Assembly: GCF_033366695.1 (NCBI RefSeq)
Contig: NZ_JAOBTQ010000001.1
Span: forward strand, 5,456,001-5,520,000
Source: Streptomyces sp. SCL15-4
GTDB lineage: Bacteria > Actinomycetota > Actinomycetes > Streptomycetales > Streptomycetaceae
Direction of reading: 5' to 3'
Length of the DNA: 64,000 nt
Below are positions 53,700-62,907 of this stretch, one piece after another; positions within the stretch are counted from its first letter, which is position 1, and each line of letters begins with the position of its first letter. Made by a program: the position numbers and the translations under genes. The notes below the pieces were generated by a model. The model was not told the DNA's origin. It saw only the letters and a program-made list of their open reading frames with translations, and made no database searches.

Positions 53700-54677
53700 A
53701 TGGGCGCCTACGACACCGAGACCGAGGCTCTCGCCGACGCGGCGCGGGCCGAACTGGTGCGGGAGATCGACGCCGACGGCGCCTGGGCCGGGGACCCGGT
53801 GTGGCGGGAGGCGTTCGCGGCGGTGCCCCGGCACCTGTTCGTGCCGTACTACTACGTCCCCGGGCCGCGCGGCTACGAACGCCGCTGGGGCGAGAGCCCC
53901 GGACCGGCGGCCCGGGAGCGCTGGGTGCGCGGCGCCTACGCGGACGTGCCGCTGGCCACCCGGCTGCGCGACGGCGAGCTGGTCTCCTCCAGCAGCCAGC
54001 CCTCCCTGATGGCCCGGATGCTGGTCGCCCTGCGGGTCGAGGACGGTCACCGGGTGCTGGAGGTGGGCGCCGGCACCGGCTACAACGCGGCCCTGCTCGC
54101 CCGCCGGCTCGGCGCCGACGACCTGGTGACCACGGTCGACCTGGAACCGGAGATCACCGAGTCGGCCCGGCGGCACCTCGCGGCGGCCGGCTTCCGGCCC
54201 GTCGTCGTCACCGGCGACGGCGCGCGCGGCGTGCCCGAACACGCTCCCTTCGACCGGATCATCGCCACCTGCGAGCTGTGCACGGTGCCGCGCGCCTGGC
54301 TCGCCCAGTGCCGTCCGGGCGGGCGCGTGCTCGCTCCGCTCGCCACCGGTCTGCTGGCGCTGACCGTGCGGGACGCCGGGCACGCCGAGGGCCGCTTCCT
54401 GCCCGGGGCCGTCTTCTTCGTCCCGCTGCGCGGCCAGGGCGGGACGGAGGCCGGGAGCGTCAGCCTGGCCGGACTGCCCGCCCGGGCCCGCGCGCAGGAG
54501 CCGTTCCGCTTCCTGCTCGCGCTGGCCCGTGGCGCTCTCGGCCCCCGGGACGCCTACGCGCTGTGGGAGCGCGAGGGCGAGCCGGGCCACGGCCGCTACG
54601 GCGTCACGGTCCGCGGCGAGCACGCCTGGGCCTGGCTGGACGACCCGGAGGGGCCGTACGCCTGGCCGCTGTCCTGA
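53700..54677 (+). CDS. SAM-dependent methyltransferase of the PIMT (L-isoaspartate) family
   Basis: A 325-aa enzyme. The PIMT pre-motif SSSSQPSLMARML and motif I RVLEVGAGTGYNAALLA are clear, with FDRIIATCEL and PGGRVLAPL further on. The C-terminal 110 residues extend beyond the classical PIMT core, as in actinobacterial variants. It may repair isoaspartyl residues or methylate another carboxyl group. ATG 53700 has only a weak GGA element before it. Confidence 0.85.
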   Translation: MGAYDTETEALADAARAELVREIDADGAWAGDPVWREAFAAVPRHLFVPYYYVPGPRGYERRWGESPGPAARERWVRGAYADVPLATRLRDGELVSSSSQPSLMARMLVALRVEDGHRVLEVGAGTGYNAALLARRLGADDLVTTVDLEPEITESARRHLAAAGFRPVVVTGDGARGVPEHAPFDRIIATCELCTVPRAWLAQCRPGGRVLAPLATGLLALTVRDAGHAEGRFLPGAVFFVPLRGQGGTEAGSVSLAGLPARARAQEPFRFLLALARGALGPRDAYALWEREGEPGHGRYGVTVRGEHAWAWLDDPEGPYAWPLS

Positions 54678-54683
54678 GCGCGG

Positions 54684-56366
54684 TCAGCCCCGGCGGACGG
54701 TGATCGTCGTCCAGGCGCCGACGTGCACCCGGTCGCCGTCCTGGAGCGGGACCGGCACGAACGGCTGGATCGGCTCCTCGGACATGTTGACCGTGGTGCC
54801 GTTGGTCGAGTTCTGGTCGACGACCGCCCAGCTGCCGTCCGGCTGCTGCACCAGCACCGCGTGCTGGTGCGAGACGCCCGGGTCCTCCGGCGGCACCGAC
54901 AGGTCGATGTCCGGTGTGTCGCCGGTGGAGTGCCGGCGGCGGCCGATGGTCAGCTGGTTGCCGGTGAGCGTGCGCTGCTGCTCGGGCGAGTACGCGGGCA
55001 GGTTCAGGCCCGCGGCCTCGGGGCCGGAGCGCTGCATCATCGCCATGAAGTACTCGCGGTCCGGACCGATGGTCGCGGTCCAGGTGGCCGGCCCGGTGCT
55101 CCGGGGCTGGTGCGGGGCCTGGGGCGGCTGCGAGCCCTGGGGTGCCTGCGGGAAGCCGCCGGGGCCGCCCGGTCCGGGCGGTGCCTGGGTGGCGCCGGGG
55201 TGCGGGTAGCCGTAGCCGCCGTCCTGGCCGCCGGGGTCCTGGCCCGGGCCGCCGGACGACGGAGGGGAGATCACCCAGTCGTCCTCGCCGGCCGGGGGCC
55301 GGCGGTTGCCGCGCGGGAACGCGGGCGGAGCCGGGGCCCCGGCCTGCTGGAACGCCTGCGGGGCACCGCCGGGGCCACCGGGCCCGGCGGGCGGCGTCGG
55401 ACCCGGCGGCGGCGGAACGGGCCGCGAGGGGTCGCCACCGAAGCCGGACGGGCCGGGACCACCGGGCGCACCCGGACCGGACGGACCGCCGGGGCCCTGC
55501 CCCGGACCACCACCGAACCCGGGACCCTGTCCCGGCCCACCGCCGAAACCGGACGGCGGACCGGACGGACCACCGGCGCCGGGCCCCTGTCCGGGCCCTC
55601 CGCCGAAGCCGGACGGCGGCCCGGCCGGACGACCGGCACCAGGACCACCAGGACCACCGGGACCGCCGTGACCACCCGGGCCACCGGGCCCACCGGCTCC
55701 CGGGCCACCGGCCCTGGGACCGCCGGAGGTCTGGCCCATGCCCTGCCGGCCCTGGCCCGGGAACCCGCCCGGACCGGACGCGCCGCCGGGGCCACCGGGA
55801 CCACTCGGGCCGCCGGGGCCCTGTCCGAAGTTCTGCGGGGGTGTGGGCGGGCGGCGGTTGCCGGGCGGGAAGGGGGGTGCGCCGGCGGGGCCGGGAGGTG
55901 CCGGCGGGGTGGAGGGGGCGCGGTCGGCGCCGAACGGGGTCGGGCCCGACGGCTCGCTGCCGAAGGACGGGATCGGCTCGGCGGGCCGGTTCACCTGCGA
56001 GGGCCGCGAGCCCTGGTACTCGTACCCGTCACCGCCGCCGTACGTCGCGCTCGGCGGCTGGAACCGCGGCTGCGGCGGGCGCGGGGCGGCCGGGGTGTAC
56101 GAGGTCGCCGTGTTGGTCAGGAAGTTCCACCGGCACTCCTCGCAGAAGGGCGCGCCGCCCTCGCGGGGCGTACGGCACTGCGGGCACAGCTCCGCTTCGG
56201 CGCCGGCCGCGGCGGGCCGGCCGCCGCTCGCGGGCGGCGGGAAGCCGTAGCCGCCGGCGCCCGGGGGCGGCGGCGGGGGCGGAGGTACGGCACCGGCCAT
56301 GCGGTGACCGCAGACCTCGCACCAGTCGTCGGAACCCGACTGGTGTCCGTTCGGGCAGGTCGGCAT
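54684..56366 (-). CDS. FHA-domain protein with double zinc-ribbon N terminus
   Basis: A 560-aa signalling adaptor. Residues 1-90 hold two zinc-ribbon-like Cys pairs of pairs (CPNGH..WCEVCG and CPQCRTP..FCEECRW). A very long Gly/Pro/Gln-rich disordered region follows. The C-terminal FHA domain (about 465-560) has LTIGRRRHS, the phosphothreonine-binding VSHQHAVLV and DQNSTNGT. It should read threonine phosphorylation by the PknG-like kinase upstream; partners are unknown. It is the last gene of the signalling operon. Confidence 0.9.
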   Translation of the reverse strand: MPTCPNGHQSGSDDWCEVCGHRMAGAVPPPPPPPPGAGGYGFPPPASGGRPAAAGAEAELCPQCRTPREGGAPFCEECRWNFLTNTATSYTPAAPRPPQPRFQPPSATYGGGDGYEYQGSRPSQVNRPAEPIPSFGSEPSGPTPFGADRAPSTPPAPPGPAGAPPFPPGNRRPPTPPQNFGQGPGGPSGPGGPGGASGPGGFPGQGRQGMGQTSGGPRAGGPGAGGPGGPGGHGGPGGPGGPGAGRPAGPPSGFGGGPGQGPGAGGPSGPPSGFGGGPGQGPGFGGGPGQGPGGPSGPGAPGGPGPSGFGGDPSRPVPPPPGPTPPAGPGGPGGAPQAFQQAGAPAPPAFPRGNRRPPAGEDDWVISPPSSGGPGQDPGGQDGGYGYPHPGATQAPPGPGGPGGFPQAPQGSQPPQAPHQPRSTGPATWTATIGPDREYFMAMMQRSGPEAAGLNLPAYSPEQQRTLTGNQLTIGRRRHSTGDTPDIDLSVPPEDPGVSHQHAVLVQQPDGSWAVVDQNSTNGTTVNMSEEPIQPFVPVPLQDGDRVHVGAWTTITVRRG

Positions 56367-56423
56367 GTCGGTGCTTCCCCTTCTCCTGAAGGTCCGTTCT
56401 CGTGCCCGCCGGTGACGGCGGGG

Positions 56424-57743
56424 TCACTTCTTTACACGAACAGTCTTGGTGGACCGGGTCTCCAGAGTCATCTCGTCGGCCTCCGTGACCCTCGTCTTCA
56501 ACCGCACAGTACCTGTCGAGGCGTCGACCACGTCCACCACCTTCGCAAGCAGTTTCGCAGTATCCGCGTTCCCCGAGGCGTTCGCGAGCTGAACGGCCCG
56601 GCCCAGTTTGGCCGTTGCTCCATCGAAATCGCCCGCTTTGCGCAGATCGATGCCCTGCTGGATGGCTTGTGCCAGTTCGGCCTGGCCGGTGTAGTGGGCG
56701 ACTTGGGGGCTCATGGCGGTGGAGGCGGCCACGTCGTCGGTCCACACGGCCCGCACGAGGCCCTGCGCGCCCGCGTTCTGTACCGATCCGTCCGGTTGCG
56801 GGACCACCAGGGAGACCCGGGCGGCCAGCATCTCCCGGCCCAGCCCGGCCGGCGGGACCGTCACGCACAGGTGGTAGTCGCGGGACTCGTCGCCCCAGGA
56901 GCCGGTCGGATAGTCCCCGGCGCGCGGCCCGGCCTCGGTGCGCCGGCCGGTCAAGTCCTCGACGGCGGGCGCGACTTGCTTGACGAACCGGATGGCCGCC
57001 CCGACCGGCGTCCACACCCGCAGCGCGACGTCGGCGACCTCCTTGTCCATCGCCGTCTCCATCATCCGCGTGAAGTCGTCGGCGAGACGGGCCGGGTCGG
57101 CGACGATGTCGGCGGTGCCGAGCAGCGCCGAGGCGATGCCTGTGACTTCTTTCACGTCCCAGTCCGTGCCCACGCCGCGCGCGTCACAGGTGAACCGGCC
57201 CGCGCAGGCGTCCAGGGTGGCCCGCAGGTCCTGCGGCGACTCGTGTTCGTTGCGGCCGTCGGTGAGCAGGATGCCGTGCCGGATCGTGACGTCCGCCGAG
57301 GACAGCAGCCGGTCGGCGAGCCGCAGCCAGGTGCCGATGGCCGTGCCGCCGCCCGCGCCCAGCCGGCGCAGCGCCTGCTTGGCCTGCTCGCGGGTGGTGG
57401 CATCGGCGACCGCGAGCCGCCCGCCGCCCGGATAGACCTCCCGGGCGACGTGGGTGCCGCCGATCACCGCGAAGCGGGTGCCGTCGCGCAGGGTGTCGAT
57501 GGCGGCGGCCGTGGCCTCCCGGGCGCCGCGCATCTTGGCCGGCGGGTAGTCCATGGAGCCCGAGCAGTCGACCATGACCGCCACCGCGGCGGAGGGCGGA
57601 CGCACCGCCGCGGTCGCGGCGCCGCCGCCGGTCGCGGTCACCGTCACTATGGCGTCGACCTCGCTGCCGCCCTCGGGCAGGTACTCGTTCTGGTAGACGT
57701 CCACCGAGAACCGCGGCGCGTCCGACTTCGCGAAATTCGCCAT
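56424..57743 (-). CDS. von Willebrand factor A domain protein
   Basis: A 439-aa cytoplasmic protein. The VWA domain spans about 50-220, with MIDAS residues in VDCSGSM (DxSxS), a Thr in the middle and LTDGRNEHES. Beta-sandwich and helical regions follow, ending with a VTEADEMTLETRSTKTVRV segment. It probably serves as a metal-dependent scaffold for the kinase/phosphatase system. ATG at 57743 is chosen with GAGGGGG 11 nt upstream; another in-frame ATG lies 12 nt earlier. Confidence 0.85.
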   Translation of the reverse strand: MANFAKSDAPRFSVDVYQNEYLPEGGSEVDAIVTVTATGGGAATAAVRPPSAAVAVMVDCSGSMDYPPAKMRGAREATAAAIDTLRDGTRFAVIGGTHVAREVYPGGGRLAVADATTREQAKQALRRLGAGGGTAIGTWLRLADRLLSSADVTIRHGILLTDGRNEHESPQDLRATLDACAGRFTCDARGVGTDWDVKEVTGIASALLGTADIVADPARLADDFTRMMETAMDKEVADVALRVWTPVGAAIRFVKQVAPAVEDLTGRRTEAGPRAGDYPTGSWGDESRDYHLCVTVPPAGLGREMLAARVSLVVPQPDGSVQNAGAQGLVRAVWTDDVAASTAMSPQVAHYTGQAELAQAIQQGIDLRKAGDFDGATAKLGRAVQLANASGNADTAKLLAKVVDVVDASTGTVRLKTRVTEADEMTLETRSTKTVRVKK

Positions 57744-57857
57744 GCTGTGACGCATCCCCCTCAAGCGCCTCGCCCGCGCGAGGCGCCGGCCGTGAGCGGA
57801 CCGGTCCCCTCCGGTCCGCCCTGCTTCCCCGTGCCGCCGTCCCGTCGGACGCGGCCT

Positions 57858-59108
57858 TCAGGCCGATCCTGCCCCTCGCGGCGGCACGGGGAACGGCAGT
57901 ACCGCCACTGTTACGTTGTCGTGGCCCCCGCCGTCCAGTGCGTGGCCGACCAGCACCTGGGCGCCGTGCAGCGGGCGGGTTGCCGCGTCCGGCGGGACGA
58001 CCTCGGACATCTCCCGGGCCGTCTCGGCGTAGTTCCACAGTCCGTCGGTGCACACCACCACCGCGCCGGGCCGGTCCGGGCGGAAGGAGGCGGTGTGCGG
58101 CTCCAGTTCGTAGGCGTCCGCGCCGAGCCAGCCGGTGATCGCGTGGGCGCGCTCGTCGGCGTACGCCTCGGCCTCGCTCATCAGTCCGGCGGCGACCATC
58201 TGCGCGGCCCAGGAGTCGTCCTCGGTGAGCCGCGCGGGCGGCGCGGCGCGGTCGGTGGGCACCCAGTAGACCCGGCTGTCGCCGACCCAGCCGACGACCA
58301 GCAGCTCGGAGGTGACCACCGCGCCGACGATCGTGCAGGCCGGCGCGTTCTGGTGCGGGGCGTGCTCGCGGGCCGTGGCGGGTTCGCCGGCCAGCGCGTT
58401 GACGGCGTGCGCGGCGGCGACGATCGCCTCGTGCATCGCCGTCTGCGGGTGGGTGCCGCGCGGCAGCGCGGCCAGCAGCGTGTCGCTGGCCGCCTGTGAG
58501 GCGGCCAGGGAGGCCTCGTCGGGGCGGGTCGCGGAGGACACGCCGTCGCAGACGATCGCCAGCGCCGCCGGGGTGCCGTCCGGCAGCGTGGTGTGGGCGA
58601 CGGCGAAGGCGTCCTCGTTGCGGTGGTGGCGCAGCCCGCGGTCGCTGACGGCCGCGACCGGGCCCGTCTCCCGCTCCAGGTGGTCGCGTTCGCGGGGCTG
58701 GGCGTGGCCGCAGTTCTCGCAGTAGCCCTCGCCGTCCACCCGGCCGGTGCGGCAGGCTACGCACAGCCGTGCGGGAGCGGCGGGGGCGGCCGGCCTCGGG
58801 TCCGGTGCCTGCAACGGGTACTCCTCGGGCTCGTCCGGCCGGTCGAACCGGACCCCGGTCTCCGGCTGTTCGTTCTCGGGCGGCTGCCCGTGCGGCGGCG
58901 TTCCGCCCGCCGGTGCGGGGGCGGGCCGGTCCGTTCCGGGGCCCGGTGCGGCGGGGCCGGTCAGGGGGAGCGTCGGATGGTCCTGCGGCGGCGCGGGCGC
59001 CACCGACAGGTCGTATCCGCACGCTCCGCAGAACAGGTCACCCGGCTCCACCGGCTCCGCGCAGCTCGGGCACTTCGGCAGTGCGGCCTGCCGGGGCATC
59101 TGCGACAT
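57858..59108 (-). CDS. PP2C-type Ser/Thr phosphatase with zinc-ribbon N terminus
   Basis: A 416-aa metal-dependent phosphatase. The N terminus has zinc-ribbon-like motifs (CPSCAEP..FCGACG and CVACRTG..YCENCG), joined by a Pro-rich linker to the catalytic domain (about 160-410). PP2C motifs: SDRGLRHHRNEDAF, ALAIVCDGVSSA, VGWVGDSRVYW and GGGHDNVTVAV. It should reverse phosphorylation by the PknG-like kinase encoded just upstream. ATG at 59108 lies 4 nt after the kinase stop; longer upstream frame is kinase shadow. Confidence 0.92.
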   Translation of the reverse strand: MSQMPRQAALPKCPSCAEPVEPGDLFCGACGYDLSVAPAPPQDHPTLPLTGPAAPGPGTDRPAPAPAGGTPPHGQPPENEQPETGVRFDRPDEPEEYPLQAPDPRPAAPAAPARLCVACRTGRVDGEGYCENCGHAQPRERDHLERETGPVAAVSDRGLRHHRNEDAFAVAHTTLPDGTPAALAIVCDGVSSATRPDEASLAASQAASDTLLAALPRGTHPQTAMHEAIVAAAHAVNALAGEPATAREHAPHQNAPACTIVGAVVTSELLVVGWVGDSRVYWVPTDRAAPPARLTEDDSWAAQMVAAGLMSEAEAYADERAHAITGWLGADAYELEPHTASFRPDRPGAVVVCTDGLWNYAETAREMSEVVPPDAATRPLHGAQVLVGHALDGGGHDNVTVAVLPFPVPPRGAGSA

Positions 59109-59112
59109 CGAC

Positions 59113-61590
59113 TTACACCCACGTCCGGGGGCGGTAACGGTTGGCCCGTTCCACCAGCTCGATCCTCTCCTTGCCGCCGGGCGCCAGCCGGGCCAGCGCG
59201 CGGTAGGCACGCTCCAGGCCGAAGCGCAGTCCCCGCTCGTCCAGGCCGCTGCCCAGCAGCACCCGGCCCGCGGCGGCGGATCCGGCGCCCTGGCCCCCGG
59301 AGAGTACCCAGTCCAGCGCGCTGCCGAGTACTTCCGCCGACAGCAGTTCACGCCGTGCCGGGTCCAGCCCGTAGGCCTGGAGCGCCTCGACCTGCGCGGC
59401 GGCGGCCGTCAGGTCGTCCACGAACGGTATGTCACCCGGGCCCGGCGCGCGTCCTCTCAGCCGCGCCCGGACGGCGGCGACCCGGGCGGCCGTGTAGTGG
59501 ATGGAGGACTCCGGCACCGACTCCAGCGTCCGTACCGCACCCTGCCGGTCCCCGGCCGCGAGCCGCACCCGGGCCAGCCCGAACGCGGCGCTCACGAAGC
59601 TCCGGTCGGTCGTCCACACCAGCCGGTAGTACTCGGCGGCGTTGTCCGGCTGGCCGAGCACCTCGGCGCACAGGCCGAGGGCCAGCTTGGGCGCGGCCTC
59701 GCCGGGAAAGGCGTCGTAGATCGCGTCGAAGGCCGGCGCGGCGCCCTCGAAGTCGCCGGTGACCAGCGCGGCCACGCCCCGGTGCCACACCACCCGCCAG
59801 TCGTCGGGCCGTTCCTCCTCCAGCTGCGCCAGGCTCGTCAGCGCGCCCTGCCGGTCGCCGTTCTCCAGCCGGGCGCGGATCTGCCGCAGCCGGGTCTCCA
59901 CGGTCTGCGCGGGCGCCGCGGCCAGCGCGCCGATCAGCTCGGCCGGCACGGAGGCCGGCAGGCCCGCCAGGAAGCCGGCGCCGGGGTCGCCGGGGTCGAC
60001 CAGCGGCAGGGGCAGGGCGAGGGCCGCGGCCCGGGTGTCCACGCGCCGGACGAGTGACGCCGGGGCAGGGACGGGCGCGGTGGCCCGCGCGGCGCGGGCC
60101 GGGCGCGCCCCCAGCCGGGACACGTCGCCGTCCAGGGCCGCGAACAGCTCGGTGTCCGTGACCCTCACCTCGGGCCCGAACAGGGTGGACAGCGCGGGCC
60201 GGGGCTGTCCGGTCTGCAGCGCGACGACCTCGCGCAGCACGCCGGTCAGCTGCTCGGCCATCTCCTCGGCCGAGCCGAACCGGCGGCCCGGGTCGGGGTC
60301 GGTGGCGCGCACCAGGAGCCGGTGGAAGGACTCGTAGCGGCGGAACACCTCGAGGGTGTCCGGGTCGGGCAGGCGGTCGGCGTAGACGGTGGTGTAGCCC
60401 TGGAAGTCGAAGGCGAGCACCGCCAGGGTGCGGCCCACCGTGTACAGGTCGCTGGCCACCGACGGGCCGGTCTCGGCGACCTCGGGCGCCTGGTAGCCGA
60501 CCGTGCCGTAGATCGCCGACTCCTCGTCGTCCATCCGGCGGACGGCACCCATGTCGATCAGCTTGAGCTGGTCCTCGGTCTGGATGGCGTTGTCGACCTT
60601 GAAGTCGCAGTACAGCAGGTTCCTGCTGTGCAGGTGGCCGAGCGCCTCCAGGGCCTCGATGCCGTAGGCGCACGCCTGTTCCACCGGCAGCGGGTCGCGG
60701 CGGCCGTCGGGGGCGCGGCGGGCGTTGGCGATCTCCTTCAGGGACTTGCCGCCGACGTACTCCATGACGATGTAGCCGTCGAGGGAGCCGGTGCGCTGGT
60801 CCAGGTGCTCCACGAAGTTGTAGATCCGCACGATGTTGGCGTGCTCGATCTCGGCGAGGAAGCGCCGCTCGGAGATCGCCGCGGCCATCGCGTCCTGGTC
60901 GCCGGTGTCCAGCAGGCCCTTGAGCACCACCCAGCGGTCGGAGACGGCCCGGTCCACGGCGAGGTAGATCCAGCCCAGTCCGCCGTGCGCGAGGCAGCCC
61001 GCGACCTCGTACTGGCCGTGCACGATGTCCCCGGCGCGCAGCTTGGGCACGAAGGAGTACGGGTGCCCGCACTTGGTGCAGAAACCCTCCGTGCGGCCCG
61101 GCCGGTCACCGCGTGCCCGGCCCACCGGCGCCCCGCAGTCCGACCGGGAGCAGAACCGCTTGCGCTCGGGCACCTCCGGGCGTTCCAGCACCATCGCGCG
61201 CGGGTCGGGCCGCGGCACCTGCGGCACGGACACCAGTCCGGCGCCCAGCCGTCCGCGCGCCGAGACACCGGAGGAGGAGCCCGAGCCGCGCACCGACACC
61301 GAGCGGCCCGTGGACCTCCCCGACACCGAACGGGACAGCCGCCCGGACACCGAGCGGCGCGAGCGCGACGACTGCGACGCCGTCCGCGCGCTGCCCGGCC
61401 CCCCGCTGCCGGCGGCCCGGCCGGCGACCCCGGTGGCCGGTGAGACCACCATCCCTCCTGCCGAAGGGGCGCCTCCGGCCGACACCACCGGTGCCAGGCC
61501 GCAGGTGTCGCAGTACAGTTCGCCGCCGCCGACGTCCTCGTAGGCGCCGCCGCACCCCGGCCGCTGACAGGTCTGCCCCGGCCGGCTCAC
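59113..61590 (-). CDS. pknG: PknG-like soluble Ser/Thr protein kinase with zinc-ribbon and TPR domains
   Basis: An 825-aa kinase. The N terminus has Cys motifs (CQRPGC..YCDTCG, then CSRSDC..FCTKCGHPY, rubredoxin-like as in PknG) around a Ser/Arg-rich linker. The kinase domain starts GDIVHGQYEVAGCLAHGGLGWIYLA, with WVVLKGLL (Lys), LLYCDFKVDN (catalytic loop, divergent from HRDLKPEN) and LIDMGAV in place of DFG. A helical TPR region fills the C terminus. In mycobacteria PknG controls 2-oxoglutarate dehydrogenase through GarA/OdhI in response to amino acids. GTG 61590 overlaps the upstream stop. Confidence 0.93.
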   Translation of the reverse strand: MSRPGQTCQRPGCGGAYEDVGGGELYCDTCGLAPVVSAGGAPSAGGMVVSPATGVAGRAAGSGGPGSARTASQSSRSRRSVSGRLSRSVSGRSTGRSVSVRGSGSSSGVSARGRLGAGLVSVPQVPRPDPRAMVLERPEVPERKRFCSRSDCGAPVGRARGDRPGRTEGFCTKCGHPYSFVPKLRAGDIVHGQYEVAGCLAHGGLGWIYLAVDRAVSDRWVVLKGLLDTGDQDAMAAAISERRFLAEIEHANIVRIYNFVEHLDQRTGSLDGYIVMEYVGGKSLKEIANARRAPDGRRDPLPVEQACAYGIEALEALGHLHSRNLLYCDFKVDNAIQTEDQLKLIDMGAVRRMDDEESAIYGTVGYQAPEVAETGPSVASDLYTVGRTLAVLAFDFQGYTTVYADRLPDPDTLEVFRRYESFHRLLVRATDPDPGRRFGSAEEMAEQLTGVLREVVALQTGQPRPALSTLFGPEVRVTDTELFAALDGDVSRLGARPARAARATAPVPAPASLVRRVDTRAAALALPLPLVDPGDPGAGFLAGLPASVPAELIGALAAAPAQTVETRLRQIRARLENGDRQGALTSLAQLEEERPDDWRVVWHRGVAALVTGDFEGAAPAFDAIYDAFPGEAAPKLALGLCAEVLGQPDNAAEYYRLVWTTDRSFVSAAFGLARVRLAAGDRQGAVRTLESVPESSIHYTAARVAAVRARLRGRAPGPGDIPFVDDLTAAAAQVEALQAYGLDPARRELLSAEVLGSALDWVLSGGQGAGSAAAGRVLLGSGLDERGLRFGLERAYRALARLAPGGKERIELVERANRYRPRTWV

Positions 61591-62867
61591 GACGCGTCCC
61601 CCTCGCGGTCCCCGGGCGCGCCCGCGCCGCCGAGCAGTTCGGCCACCGCCCGCTGGTAGCGCAGTACGGCCTGTTCGGCCACGCGCAGGTCGCAGGGCGC
61701 GCTCCACAGCATGCGGCGGGCCGTGTCGTAGCGCTCCGCCAGCAGCGGGTCCTCGGCCAGGCCGTGCCGGGCGACCTTCGCCTTGTAGGCGTCGAGCCGG
61801 CCGCGCAGCTCGGCGCGGACCGCGAGCGGCGCGGTGACCGCGGTCAGCGACTCGCGGGCGCGCAGCAGTTCCTCCTCGGCCTTCACCTCCAAAGCCTCCA
61901 GCAGCGGGGAGAGCCGGTGCCACCGGCCCTGCCTGCGGTACTCGGCGGCGGTCGCCAGCTGCTCCTGGAGCGCGGTGGGCGGGCCGCTGACCACCGGCAC
62001 CTCGGTGGCGGCGATCTTCGCCAGCACCTCGCCGCGCGCGGTCCGGGCCTCGGCGAGCGTACGGTCCGCGCGGGAGAGCACGTCCCGCAGCCGCAGCAGC
62101 CGCGCCTCCGCGTCCTGGCGCACCGTCAGCACCGCCTCGATCTCCCGGCGCACCTCCTCCAGGGCGCGGGCCGCGCGGTCGTACACCGTCGTGTCGGGGC
62201 GTCCGCCGCCGGGTGCGGAACTGCCGTCGGCGGGCACCCAGAACGCGAGCGGGTCGGCGACGACGTCCTCGCGCAGCCGGGACAGGGTGCGGGTGATCCG
62301 CTCCAGGTCGTCGCCGGCCGGGTGCTCGCCCGGGCGCACCCCGGCGGAGTGCGCGAGCTGCCGGGTGCGCTGGAGTTCCGCGGCGAGCAGGTCGATCCGC
62401 GCGGGCAGCGCCGACCACACCGCGTCGGCGGCGACGATCACGTCCAGGCTCGTGGCGTACAGCTCGTTCATCCGCTCCACCAGCGCCGACAGCGTGAACG
62501 TCTCGCTGAGCCGGCCGCTTGCGCCGCCCGGGACGGTCACCGACTCCCCGCGCAGCAGCCCGGTCAGCTCCGCCAGGTCCTCGCGGCTGGACCAGCGGCG
62601 CCGGGCCCGGATCTCACGGGCGCCCCGCAGCGCGGCGGTGTAGGCGTCGAAGTACGACCACAGCAGGGTGATCCGCGCCTCCGCGGCCTGCCAGCGTTCC
62701 CGGGTGACGCCGGTCAGCCCGGCGCCTTCGAGGAGTCTGCGGCCCGCGTGGTCCTGGAGGGCGAGCAGGGAGGTCTCGATCGCCTCGTGCTCCTGGCCGA
62801 GCCGCGCCAGCGCACGGTCCGCCTCGTCCCGGTCCATCACCGGCCCGGCGGGGTCCGTGACGCCCAT
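61587..62867 (-). CDS. Helical coiled-coil protein of the PknG operon
   Basis: A 426-aa soluble, almost wholly helical protein with coiled-coil-like Arg/Glu/Leu stretches (RAARALEEVRREIEAVLTVR) and no membrane span. It lies between the GlnH-like sensor and the kinase with 4-nt overlap to pknG. I do not recognise a domain. By position it may link sensor and kinase, a role played by the membrane protein GlnX in corynebacteria; this is inference. Confidence 0.8.
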   Translation of the reverse strand: MGVTDPAGPVMDRDEADRALARLGQEHEAIETSLLALQDHAGRRLLEGAGLTGVTRERWQAAEARITLLWSYFDAYTAALRGAREIRARRRWSSREDLAELTGLLRGESVTVPGGASGRLSETFTLSALVERMNELYATSLDVIVAADAVWSALPARIDLLAAELQRTRQLAHSAGVRPGEHPAGDDLERITRTLSRLREDVVADPLAFWVPADGSSAPGGGRPDTTVYDRAARALEEVRREIEAVLTVRQDAEARLLRLRDVLSRADRTLAEARTARGEVLAKIAATEVPVVSGPPTALQEQLATAAEYRRQGRWHRLSPLLEALEVKAEEELLRARESLTAVTAPLAVRAELRGRLDAYKAKVARHGLAEDPLLAERYDTARRMLWSAPCDLRVAEQAVLRYQRAVAELLGGAGAPGDREGDAS

Positions 62868-62907
62868 CGATCACCTCTCGCTCGAGTGCTGTTCCGGTCG
62901 GTGCGGC

